From CAJPPJ01 sp963536495 (lineage in GTDB: Bacteria > Bacillota_I > Bacilli_A > RF39 > UBA660), in assembly GCA_963536495.1 (NCBI GenBank), contig CAUTAF010000002.1, positions 1 through 64,000 of the forward strand: DNA of 64,000 bases, written 5' to 3'. The translations under genes and the position numbers were made by a program. Under the pieces are notes generated by a model, which saw only the letters and a list, made by a program, of their open reading frames with translations, searched no databases and had not been told where the DNA came from. Positions 19,301 to 26,119 of this stretch are shown here, piece after piece. Within the stretch, counting starts at the first letter, position 1; every line of letters begins with the position of its first letter.

Positions 19301-21932
19301 TACTAGATTCAAGTACATTTTGTTCTTCTGGTGTTAGTGTTACAGTAGGTTTAATATATACTTTTTCAAATACATTAACTTTTACTTTAACTTCTTTAAA
19401 ACTTCCATCATCAAATTTTACTTTAACTTTTCCTTCTTTTGAACCTTTTTCAGTATAATCTACATCTTCAATTACTTCTAATGTAGTATTAGCAGGTTTT
19501 GTAACTACTCCATTTTTTAAATCTATTGCTTCATTAACATATGTTTTTAATACTTTTGTTTTAATTTCTGTTTGATCTAATTCTGCTTTTGTTGGTTTAT
19601 CATCAGGATTTTTTGGATCATGATGTGTTCTTATTTCATCAGCATCACTTACTTCATCTCCATCGTCATCATCATCTCTTTCATCAGGATTACCATCACG
19701 ATCTAAATCTCTTAATAAAACAAAATTAGATGTTTTAGCCTTAACTTCTGCTCCATGTTCAGTTGTTACTTTAAGTTCAACATTAACATTTATTCTTTCT
19801 GTTGTAAGATTAACTTTTTCAGTTATCATTTTTCCATTTACTGTAACTACATTTTCAGATTCTACATTTTTGTTTAATCCTGTTATATTTGCTACAAAAG
19901 GAAGTTGATTAACTATAACTTCAGTATTTTGAGGTAAATCTTTAAATGTTTCTGTATATTCTTCATGGTTTTTTGCAAAAGGAGTAGTCCATTTAATGTT
20001 ATATTTTATTGGAAGTATATTTTGATTTTCTATTACTTCATTTCCATTTGTATTGCTTACCATTTCAACAGTTGGTGCTACAAATATTTTTTTATAAACT
20101 TTTACGGGTATTATATAAGTTTTAGTAGAATCATCTTTAAATTTTACTTTAACTTTTCCTTGTTTTAAACCTTTTTCTGTTGTATCGACATTTTCTTCTA
20201 TTTCTTTAGTAGCTCCTAGTGGCATTGTTACAATACCTTCTAAAATATCTACTTGATCATTTTCATATACAACAAATTCTTTAGTAGTTACTTCATTTCC
20301 GTGTAACTCTGCTTCTGTTGGTTTACTATTTGGATCTTTTGAATCATAACCTAATCTTATTTCATCAGCATCACTTACTCCGTCATCGTCATCATCATCG
20401 TCAACTTCATCAGCATCACCATCTCTATCTGTATCTCTTAATAAAGTAACAGTAGATTCTTTAGTAACAGAACCTAAATTTCTATATACTATTTCTGCTT
20501 TTAAAGTAAATGTTGCTCTTTCTTTGTTACCCCATTGAGTCTTAGAGTAAAGATCAGTTCCATCAAATTTAATTAATTCATCAGCATTTACTGGTGTTGA
20601 ATAATCTTTAATTATAGTTTTTTCTTTAACTGTATCACTAGGACTTACAGGTAATACATCTGATTTAACTGTTAATTTTTGACTTACTATATCATCAACT
20701 ATTTTATCTAAATATTCACTTCCTGTAGTATCTACAGTTTCTTTTGTAAAGATTATATCTGTTATTTCTTTTGTTTCAAGAATTTCTTGAGAATTTTTAT
20801 TAACTAAAAGTTTTGGTGCTACAAGTTCTTTTTCAAATACTTTTACAACTACTTCAACTTCTAAAGTAGAACAATCTTCAAATTCAATTTCTACTTTACC
20901 TATTTTTTCACCTTTCTCATCTGTAAGAATATTATCTTTTACTCTTACTGCTTTTATCTTATTAGCATTATCTAAAGTTTTATCTGATGTTATAGCATCT
21001 ATTATATTAGGTGTATCATTAACATAATATTTTAAAATTTTCTTTTGTAAGACGTTTATTTTATAAATTGCTGCTTGGTTTGGTTTAGATGTTCTATCTT
21101 TTGGATTAGATCCATATAATAGTTCTTGTTGATCTGTATATCCATCATCATCATCGTCGTCATCTTCACTATCGATTGTTCCGTCTTTATCTGTATCTCT
21201 ATTAACTGTTATTCTAGAAATTGATTCATTAAACTCTTCATTTTGTTCAAAAATTGTATAGTTATTAACTTCAATAATTCTTTGTTCTTCTTCGTTATTT
21301 TTCCATTTTATGTTAACTTTACCAGATAAAGTACCTTGAGTTCCTCCAGTAGTATATGGAGTATATGTTAAACCATTAGGATTAAGAATATAGTTTGCTA
21401 CTACAGAGTTAGCTTTATTTACGAAATATGAATCAACATTAGTTGACCCAGTAGGTGAAACAGTAGAATATTCTCTTGTTTCAACATTTCCTAATGTCCA
21501 GTGTACAGGTGTTATATTGTCTCCTTCTTTTACTGTTTGATTAGCAATATCCACTGTAATACTTGGTTTAACCCATTGTTCTTTTATTACTTTATAAGTA
21601 ATATTATATTTTTTTACTGTATTATCAGCCCATACAGCCACTAAAGTTACTGTATGTGTACCAGAATAAGCAGTATTAGGAACAGTTTCAAATCCTATAT
21701 ATTTATCAGCATTAGGCATATTAATAATAGCTGCTTTTACTGTTTCTGGACTATCTCCCTTTTTCAAAACTTTATCTATCCTTGGTGGAGATGGATCTTT
21801 TATTTTTGAATTATCAACTTTTAAATTTTGATTAAAATTATTCTTTATTAAAGAATTATATGACACAAAAAAAATTCCAATTAATATAGCAATAAAAATT
21901 GAAAATATAGATTTCTTTTTTAAATTTTTCAT
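13395..21932 (-). CDS. Giant repetitive cell-wall adhesin with Rib-like modules and Asp-rich calcium-binding segments
   Basis: The 2,845-residue secreted protein has a signal or anchor peptide at about 6-27. After a Rib-like N-terminal region come eleven segments of the type RDTDSDGTxDSEDDDDDGDGxSDxDEIxT..NPKDxxDKPT, near residues 255, 510, 754, 977, 1219, 1441, 1667, 1892, 2114, 2339 and 2564. These are DxDxDG calcium loops as in thrombospondin type 3 repeats. Between them are ten modules of about 222-255 residues, each with a Rib/YPDG-like half (ITxKPxNTT..KGxKxGxVxVxYxDGSxK) and a second beta-rich half (KPTITVxNPNTKV..). A helical FIVAR-like stalk (about 2590-2815) leads to NPKTSS, a hydrophobic helix and KSKKSYIR, resembling a variant sortase sorting signal. 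The ribosome site is AGGATG. It directly follows the HEQTH paralogue genes. A host- or matrix-binding fibre is inferred. Confidence 0.85.
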   Translation of the reverse strand: MKNLKKKSIFSIFIAILIGIFFVSYNSLIKNNFNQNLKVDNSKIKDPSPPRIDKVLKKGDSPETVKAAIINMPNADKYIGFETVPNTAYSGTHTVTLVAVWADNTVKKYNITYKVIKEQWVKPSITVDIANQTVKEGDNITPVHWTLGNVETREYSTVSPTGSTNVDSYFVNKANSVVANYILNPNGLTYTPYTTGGTQGTLSGKVNIKWKNNEEEQRIIEVNNYTIFEQNEEFNESISRITVNRDTDKDGTIDSEDDDDDDDGYTDQQELLYGSNPKDRTSKPNQAAIYKINVLQKKILKYYVNDTPNIIDAITSDKTLDNANKIKAVRVKDNILTDEKGEKIGKVEIEFEDCSTLEVEVVVKVFEKELVAPKLLVNKNSQEILETKEITDIIFTKETVDTTGSEYLDKIVDDIVSQKLTVKSDVLPVSPSDTVKEKTIIKDYSTPVNADELIKFDGTDLYSKTQWGNKERATFTLKAEIVYRNLGSVTKESTVTLLRDTDRDGDADEVDDDDDDDGVSDADEIRLGYDSKDPNSKPTEAELHGNEVTTKEFVVYENDQVDILEGIVTMPLGATKEIEENVDTTEKGLKQGKVKVKFKDDSTKTYIIPVKVYKKIFVAPTVEMVSNTNGNEVIENQNILPIKYNIKWTTPFAKNHEEYTETFKDLPQNTEVIVNQLPFVANITGLNKNVESENVVTVNGKMITEKVNLTTERINVNVELKVTTEHGAEVKAKTSNFVLLRDLDRDGNPDERDDDDDGDEVSDADEIRTHHDPKNPDDKPTKAELDQTEIKTKVLKTYVNEAIDLKNGVVTKPANTTLEVIEDVDYTEKGSKEGKVKVKFDDGSFKEVKVKVNVFEKVYIKPTVTLTPEEQNVLESSNIAEVTLAKTTVSGRVDNDTFMEYIVDNVVSENFLDLSGLTFNNNKLKGKLNVTWANNQEENKTITLTHKIKYEHLSDTDTTVKFNVDRDTDSDGTKDSEDDDDDDDGFTDQEEIDNNSNPKDSSSIPTQAAVYKLRQLRTKKLKAYIGDVVNLKEGITSALTGHNINKVEITQNTDTTAKGDDKPGTVRITFDDNSFLDVKILTDVYQKQYIKGSLVVNPETQTAIEKKHINQITFQVNKVGGRVDDDENIEYIPDEILTNEIELENGSDLTVTDITNTLTVGKLVSGIPTVTWPDNVLEKKKVKVINKVNYRNLGEERKESLIEILRDTDSDGTPDTIDEDDDDDDYSDDEEIAAHTDPKDNTSKPTAASRGVVVTKVLTGYVGEELDEKLAIKSKPENTTVDVISEFDTSSKGEKEAVLRINYQDGSTKNYTVKANIFEKQYLIHDVTIDNNNQRVTESKNITAINVNKTINGTPGVDLDQYIEKIIDTLDQESYDNLYNLENNSNVLTGKVRITDWQDKETKEITINYIRKYAHSAQLTNPITITVDRDTDSDGTPDKDDDDDDGDDVSDVDEIRTHHNPKDASDKPTKKELDQTVINVNNNLETFVNVAIDIKTAITNKPANTTVNIKTPVEFSSKGAKTGVLELVYDDNSKKEFNVVVKVYEKEYVKPTVTVTNNNTNVLEGNAIETIKFNKSAVSLDTDEVNFIKKELDVVLSEDIVITGANLNKSTDEVTGIPTVTWNGNEETKTVTVKKEITYKNLAKTEVSAVFVVDRDTDNDGTKDSDDDDDDGDGVIDTDEIRTNHDPKNPADKPTEKELDQTVITTNTLEAYVGDTVDLTTAITSKPLNTTLEIETPVVTTSKGLKQGVVKVKYQDNSFKNVTVNVKVFEKEYVKPTITVTNTNVKVIDKKAIEEITFNKVNPTLGKNETTFVEKVLDIETTNNVENLNNLTYSDDKISGIVKINNWVGKEEKKTITLKNTRTYTNLGPTTVTTTLEVNRDTDSDGTIDSEDDDDDGDGVSDADEIRTHHDPKDPADKPQQNELTTGDITTQILEAYVDDTVDIKTAITAKPANTTLEVETPIQTDTKGLKEGVVKVNYQDGSSKKVTVNVKVFEKQYVKPTITVNNPNTKVVDKKAIEEITFNVANPVVGKDQEQYVETFIDQELTNTINSVNNLTYTSNKITGSIVVNNWVGQEEKKKITLTNTRTYANSSDTNTTVTLEVNRDTDNDGRIDSEDDDDDDDGVIDTDEIKTNHDPKNPADKPTKAELDQTVITTNILEAYIGDTVDIKTAITAKPENTTLEVETPVVTTAKGLKQGVVKVKYQDGSSKSITVKVKVFEKQYVKPTITVNNPNTKIIDKKAIEEITFNVVNPTLTKNEEQFIIQVLDTENANTVNNLTNLTYSDNKLSGIIRVNNWVGQEEKKTITLTNNRKYDNSSDTNTTVTLEVNRDTDSDGTIDSEDDDDDGDGISDEIEKKTHHNPKDPTDKPSQNELDTAEITTMVLSAEMDQPVDLLLAITSRPANTTLRVKTPVTTSTKGEKTGVVEVIYPDNSKKQVNVKVKVYEVRYLTPEIEITNPNTEVLEDKNISEVNIKVKEVEERVDETNFIKYKKDELLSENITNLNGLTNTSNNKLSGKFNYTFTGTDEIKTMDILYTRNYRNSPSVTKTIKIKLLRDTDKDGTPDKDDDDKDGDGFTNAQEIARGSDPYNKDSIPTLTKKEQLDLLIKKLEKLIEDTKNNNFDNKNKIDVDRLKDVTLPDKEDKKNQIKNSYNDTTPETDIENKKKEVQKLIDDINDEVNKLRDRANFTELDKEIAKEIEDIYTKDSLKTLKDKIKEAKNIARDKATQQEVDNMTKAIKELRDKLVIDKTKLKEQLDKLGKAIDSGKCLSKQCKDIYDKAKIAYDNTNLTKEEYLAIIKEINAVLEKNHNIKNPKTSSSQFIIVILASIILVVGYVVVKSKKSYIR

Positions 21933-22016
21933 ACACTAACATCCTACCTTATATAAAGTTTAATACAAATTATAATTTTTTACTAGTCTATTAATAAAAA
22001 AAGATTATAAAGATAA

Positions 22017-22047
22017 GAAGTTTTTACTTTTTTCTAGTAAAAACTTC
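22017..22047 (-). terminator. Possible terminator before the giant adhesin gene
   Basis: Arms GAAGTTTTTACT/AGTAAAAACTTC overlap the stop of the upstream gene on the minus strand. A run of seven Ts follows only after about 15 bases, so termination may be weak. Confidence 0.35.
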
Positions 22048-22818
22048 TTCTTTTTCTATATTAGATGAAGATATTTTATTTTTTTCTTCTTCATCATTTT
22101 TAATTTGATTATCATTTACTATCTTTGGATTTTTAAAAAATCTTATAAATGCTTTTTTTCTTCTGACTGTAACTAAAAAATCTAAATTATTTATACTTGA
22201 ATCATTATATTGATTATCTAATTTATTAAAATCTATTTTATCTTTAACTTGAGAAAAAGTTAAACCTACTGTTTTTTCAATTAAATTATTATCATATATT
22301 TTAGATGCTATTTCTTTAACATCAGAACCTGATATATCTTTTATAGTTTTATTTATATCCATTCCAAAAAAAGAAGATGAATTTTTATCAATGTCTTTTA
22401 ATAATTTTTCTTTTTGTTTTTTATTTTTTTCTTGTTCAAATTCTAATATTTTTAAATAGTTTTTATTAGCATTATTTATTCCAATTTCTAATAATTTAGA
22501 TCTTCTACTTAAACTTTTAATCAAATTCTCATCATTAATTATACTTTTAATTTCAGATTTAGATTTTTCTACATCATTTAACATAAATCCCATAAATGGA
22601 GCTCTTGATATAAAAAGTATAAAATCATCATAATAATAATCTTCGCTAGATCCTCTAGTTATATATTGATAAAATTTATCTTTTTTTATCTCATTATTAT
22701 TTTTCTTGTTACTATCTTGATTAAATCTTAAAACTTTTTCTTCTATATCTTCAAATATCTTTTTCTTCTCTTCATCTTTAATAATATCTGAGATATAAGA
22801 CTTTTCTTTTGCATTCAT
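22024..22818 (-). CDS. C-terminal part of the fourth HEQTH-family envelope protein (split by a frameshift)
   Basis: The 264 residues match the part of the paralogues that follows the HEQTH block, beginning MNAKEKSYISDIIKDEEKKK. The apparent start Met aligns with an internal Met of the paralogues, and there is no ribosome site. The frame stays open upstream to base 22866 (IDSSIKSLYDKLIVYYM), exactly homologous to the intact 419-residue neighbour, and connects to the upstream 193-residue frame by a one-base shift at an A7 tract. It is therefore not an independent gene but the second half of one. It contains the shared FISRAPFMGF and GLTFSQVKDKIDF blocks. It ends in a basic, then acidic, tail. 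Confidence 0.7.
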   Translation of the reverse strand: MNAKEKSYISDIIKDEEKKKIFEDIEEKVLRFNQDSNKKNNNEIKKDKFYQYITRGSSEDYYYDDFILFISRAPFMGFMLNDVEKSKSEIKSIINDENLIKSLSRRSKLLEIGINNANKNYLKILEFEQEKNKKQKEKLLKDIDKNSSSFFGMDINKTIKDISGSDVKEIASKIYDNNLIEKTVGLTFSQVKDKIDFNKLDNQYNDSSINNLDFLVTVRRKKAFIRFFKNPKIVNDNQIKNDEEEKNKISSSNIEKEEVFTRKK

Positions 22819-22862
22819 ATAATAAACAATTAATTTATCATATAAACTTTTTATAGAACTAT

Positions 22863-22874
22863 CTATTTTTTTGA
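22863..22874 (-). other. Slippery A7 site at the split of the fourth paralogue
   Basis: On the minus strand the zero frame reads TCA AAA AAA TAG. The heptamer A-AAA-AAA sits exactly in X-XXY-YYZ register, and a -1 slip continues as ATA GAT AGT into the downstream frame. The homopolymer is at 22866-22872. Confidence 0.6.
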
Positions 22875-23444
22875 ATCCAATTTATATGAACCAAATATTT
22901 CAGTCATTTCCTCTTCACTATATTCATTTAACATTATATTTAAACTGATTACTTCATCAAGTGTTAAATCTAAATAATGTTCATTATCTTCATCTAATTT
23001 AAAATTATTTTCTTTATGAGTTTGTTCATGAAACTTAGTAATTAATCTTGCAGTATCATTTAAAAATTCTTTTTGTGTATCAGTTGAACTATATAAATTA
23101 AAATCTAAAATTTTATATTCGCTTTTTTCTTCCTCTTTTAAAGAATCATTTTCTATATTATAATTTAATGTTTCTTCATATTCTTCATCTACTTCTTTTA
23201 AACTATCTTCTAATATTTTTTCTTTTGTTTCATCAACTATCCAAATTGGAGTAGTTAAAACATCTTCTTCTTGAAATTTTTTTATAGCTATATCATCACT
23301 TATAAGTTTTCCAACTCCGGCACCTACTACACCTATACCAACTATTCCATTAATTAAAGAAGATGTTGATAATTTAAACTTCTTTCTTTCATTTTGATCT
23401 ATTTCTAAATATTTCATTTCTTGATCTTCTATTTTTTTATTCAT
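22863..23444 (-). CDS. N-terminal part of the fourth HEQTH-family envelope protein
   Basis: The 193-residue frame has a short cytoplasmic start, a Gly-rich hydrophobic segment at about 27-48 (membrane anchor), an acidic linker, and the family block with FHEQTHKENNF at about 136-146 followed by EHYLDLTLDEVISLNIML. It stops at TAG (22863-22865) immediately after TCA AAA AAA, where the paralogues continue. A -1 slip on A-AAA-AAA, or one extra A, joins it to the 264-residue frame, giving about 475 residues. It lies 20 bases after the 419-residue paralogue gene in the same operon. It could be a pseudogene, a phase-off allele, a programmed frameshift or a sequencing error. Confidence 0.7.
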   Translation of the reverse strand: MNKKIEDQEMKYLEIDQNERKKFKLSTSSLINGIVGIGVVGAGVGKLISDDIAIKKFQEEDVLTTPIWIVDETKEKILEDSLKEVDEEYEETLNYNIENDSLKEEEKSEYKILDFNLYSSTDTQKEFLNDTARLITKFHEQTHKENNFKLDEDNEHYLDLTLDEVISLNIMLNEYSEEEMTEIFGSYKLDSKK

Positions 23445-23464
23445 ATCAAAACCCCTTTTAGTTT

Positions 23465-24724
23465 TTAATTAATTCTTATTAATCTTTTATTTTTCTTTAG
23501 TTTCTTATCTTTTCTAATATTAATTAATTTGTTAACTGTTTTTTGATCAGTTAATTCATATATTCCATCTAGTTTACTTAAATTTATTTTATCTTCTACT
23601 TTATTTAAAGTCAAACCTATTTTCTTATCAATTAACGTTAGTTCATAAAAATCAGATACTATCTTTTTCTTTTCTTCTTCACTTATATAATTTTTTATAT
23701 CAATACCATAAATATTTTTATAAGTTTCTTCTAAATTTCTAGTCATTTTTAATACTTCATCATCTTTATCTTTAAGTGAATTAAGTAATATCATAGTATA
23801 TTTTTTTAAGTATTTTATGTTAGATATTGTTATCTTAGCATCTATTATTATCGCTTTATCATTAATAATACTTTCTAATTTTTCTTGATTATTAGCAATA
23901 ATTTTACTGTTTTCTTCTAAATTGGAATTTTTCATAATAACTCCCATAAAAGGTATTGTTTGAATAAACGATGGAAAATCTTTAAAATCTTCAAAATTAG
24001 AAGAGGTTATTTTTTGATAAATTTCATCATTATAAATATCATCTAAATTTAAAGATGAAGTATTATTAAATCTTAAAACTTTTTCTTCTATATCTTCAAA
24101 CATCTTTTTCTTTTCTTCATCTTTAATAATATCTGAAATATAAGACTTTTCTTTTGCATTCATATAATAAAGAATCAATTTATTATATGAACTTTTTATT
24201 GAAGTTTTAATTTTTTCTAAACTCATAAATTTGTAACCAAAAATTTCTGTTATTTCCTCTTCACTATAATCATTTAACATTATATTTAAACTTATAGCTT
24301 CATCAAGCGTTAAATCTAAATAATGTTCATCATCTTCCTCTAATCTAAAGTTATTTTCTTTATGTGTTTGTTCATGAAATTTAGTAATTAATCTTGCAGT
24401 ATCATTTAAAAATTCTTTTTGTATTTTACTAGCATATGAAATATCAAAATCTAATATGGCGTATTTACTTCTTTCTTCTTTATTATCAAAACATTCTTTT
24501 AATATAAACTCTATTTTTTGATTAGATATATTTTCATATATATCATCTATTTGTTTTGAACTATCTTCTAAAATATTTTTTTCTTTTCTATTAGTAGTTC
24601 TACTTAATATAGTTAAAACAGTTATCATAAAAAAAGAAGAAAATATTTTAAACTTATTTATTTCAGTTTTATCTATTTCTGAATATTTTTCGTTTATCAT
24701 ATTATCTTCTTTATTTTTATTCAT
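23465..24724 (-). CDS. HEQTH-family envelope protein (419 residues)
   Basis: Third member of the paralogue set. It has a charged N terminus, a hydrophobic segment at about 27-43 (FFMITVLTIL), an acidic linker, then the core block with FHEQTHKENNF near 133-143, EHYLDLTLDEAISLNIMLNDYSEEEITEIFG, YYMNAKEKSYISDIIKDEEKKKMFEDIEEKVLRFN and PFMGVIM. The C-terminal blocks include YGIDIKNYISEEE and GLTLNKVEDKINLSKLDGIY. The His-Glu-x-x-His arrangement recalls a zinc-peptidase site, but the middle residues (Q,T) do not fit the usual hydrophobic pattern, so function is open. It is an intact template for the neighbouring split gene and lies 18-20 bases from both neighbours. The family is not recognised. 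Confidence 0.75.
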   Translation of the reverse strand: MNKNKEDNMINEKYSEIDKTEINKFKIFSSFFMITVLTILSRTTNRKEKNILEDSSKQIDDIYENISNQKIEFILKECFDNKEERSKYAILDFDISYASKIQKEFLNDTARLITKFHEQTHKENNFRLEEDDEHYLDLTLDEAISLNIMLNDYSEEEITEIFGYKFMSLEKIKTSIKSSYNKLILYYMNAKEKSYISDIIKDEEKKKMFEDIEEKVLRFNNTSSLNLDDIYNDEIYQKITSSNFEDFKDFPSFIQTIPFMGVIMKNSNLEENSKIIANNQEKLESIINDKAIIIDAKITISNIKYLKKYTMILLNSLKDKDDEVLKMTRNLEETYKNIYGIDIKNYISEEEKKKIVSDFYELTLIDKKIGLTLNKVEDKINLSKLDGIYELTDQKTVNKLINIRKDKKLKKNKRLIRIN

Positions 24725-24742
24725 TTTAACCTACTATATATT

Positions 24743-26098
24743 TTATATATGTCTTTTTAAGCATCTTACTTTTGCTTTTTCTTCTGTTTTTTCTGCTTCT
24801 TTATTATAACTTTGTTCTTCAACTTTATAGTTATCGCTGAATATTCCGTGTCTATTTTTATATATAGCATTTAGAGCTTCTTCATCTTCAAGATTATAAT
24901 TTTCTAATTTACTAGTATCTTTTTCATTTATAATTAGTGCTACATCAAAATCGAATCCAAAATTAGTTTCTACTATATTTTGAGAATAATAATTACCTAT
25001 AAATTTTTCCATTTCTTCTTTTGTTACATAATCATCTATATTAACACCATATATATCTTTAATTTTATCTGTTATAGTTTTTCTATAATTTTCAAATTTT
25101 GTTTCTTTGTTTGAGCTATCTTTTTCAAACGCTTCATCATATTCTTTTTCTATTTTTTCAGAAATTTCTTTTAGATTTTTTACTAATTCTGGTACTTTTT
25201 TACCCATAATTTCTAATCCTAAGTTATAATTATTTAAATGTACTTCTTGTATTGATACTGCATCTAAATTTGCTACTGTAAATGAAACTAATGGAATTGT
25301 TGAAATAAATGATGCTAAATCCATTTTTTCTAAATTAGTATTATCTGAAAAATATACTTCTTGATATTCTGGTGAATCAATAATTGCATATATATTTTCA
25401 TCACTAGGATTTTTATTAACTGCTAAAACTTTTTCTTCTTGTTTTTCAAATGCTGCTTTCTTTTCTTTATCTTCAATAAGTTCTGCTACACCTGATTTTT
25501 CTTTTGCATTTGTATAATAAGTAATTATTTTATCAAGTGCAGTTTGAGTAAGACTAGTAAAACTTTCTTCATCTGGAAGTATATTTCCCCAGATTTCTGA
25601 TAATTCTTCTTTGCTATAATCATTTAAAAGTAAATCAAGACATACAACTTCCCATATACTTAAATCTAAATAATGTTCACCATCTTCTGCTATTCTAAAA
25701 TTATTTTCTTTATGTGTTTGTTCGTGAAATTTTATAATAAAATTTTCTATTTTGTTATAAAATTTTTTTTGAGTTTCAGTAGCATTTTCATATTTGTTAT
25801 CTGCTGCATTTCCTCTTAATATGCTTTCCATTATAGAAAATTTATTTTCTTCAGAAAAACTTTCATATTTTTTATTTATTTCTTTTTCTAAATCTTCAAG
25901 AACATTTTCTTGTTCTTTTGTTTCTTTTGTTACTTTTGTTTCATTCTTAACATTTTGTGTATTATTAGAACACCCTGTTAATGCTGAAGCTCCTCCAGCT
26001 GTTAATGCTAACGCGATTGCAGCTATTCTCTTAGCTCTTATTTCGTTAATTTTACTTTCGTTATCTATTTCGTATTCGTTTATTTTTTTGTTTTCCAT
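24743..26098 (-). CDS. HEQTH-family putative lipoprotein (451 residues)
   Basis: Second member of the set and the most diverged. After about 25 charged residues comes RIAAIALALTAGGASALTGC, a hydrophobic stretch ending in an LTGC lipobox, so lipid anchoring at Cys is plausible although the n-region is long. The core block is FHEQTHKENNFRIAEDGEHYLDL (HEQTH near 142-146). Later come NAKEKSGVAELIEDKEKK, FISTIPLVSF and YGVNIDDYVTKEE. It ends VRCLKRHI; the upstream 939-residue paralogue ends KVLTRHI, so the C-terminal RHI is shared. It is 18 and 21 bases from its neighbours, in one operon. Function unknown; an extracellular enzyme or binding protein is possible. Confidence 0.75.
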   Translation of the reverse strand: MENKKINEYEIDNESKINEIRAKRIAAIALALTAGGASALTGCSNNTQNVKNETKVTKETKEQENVLEDLEKEINKKYESFSEENKFSIMESILRGNAADNKYENATETQKKFYNKIENFIIKFHEQTHKENNFRIAEDGEHYLDLSIWEVVCLDLLLNDYSKEELSEIWGNILPDEESFTSLTQTALDKIITYYTNAKEKSGVAELIEDKEKKAAFEKQEEKVLAVNKNPSDENIYAIIDSPEYQEVYFSDNTNLEKMDLASFISTIPLVSFTVANLDAVSIQEVHLNNYNLGLEIMGKKVPELVKNLKEISEKIEKEYDEAFEKDSSNKETKFENYRKTITDKIKDIYGVNIDDYVTKEEMEKFIGNYYSQNIVETNFGFDFDVALIINEKDTSKLENYNLEDEEALNAIYKNRHGIFSDNYKVEEQSYNKEAEKTEEKAKVRCLKRHI

Positions 26099-26119
26099 GA
26101 TTTTCTCCCCCCATCAAGA

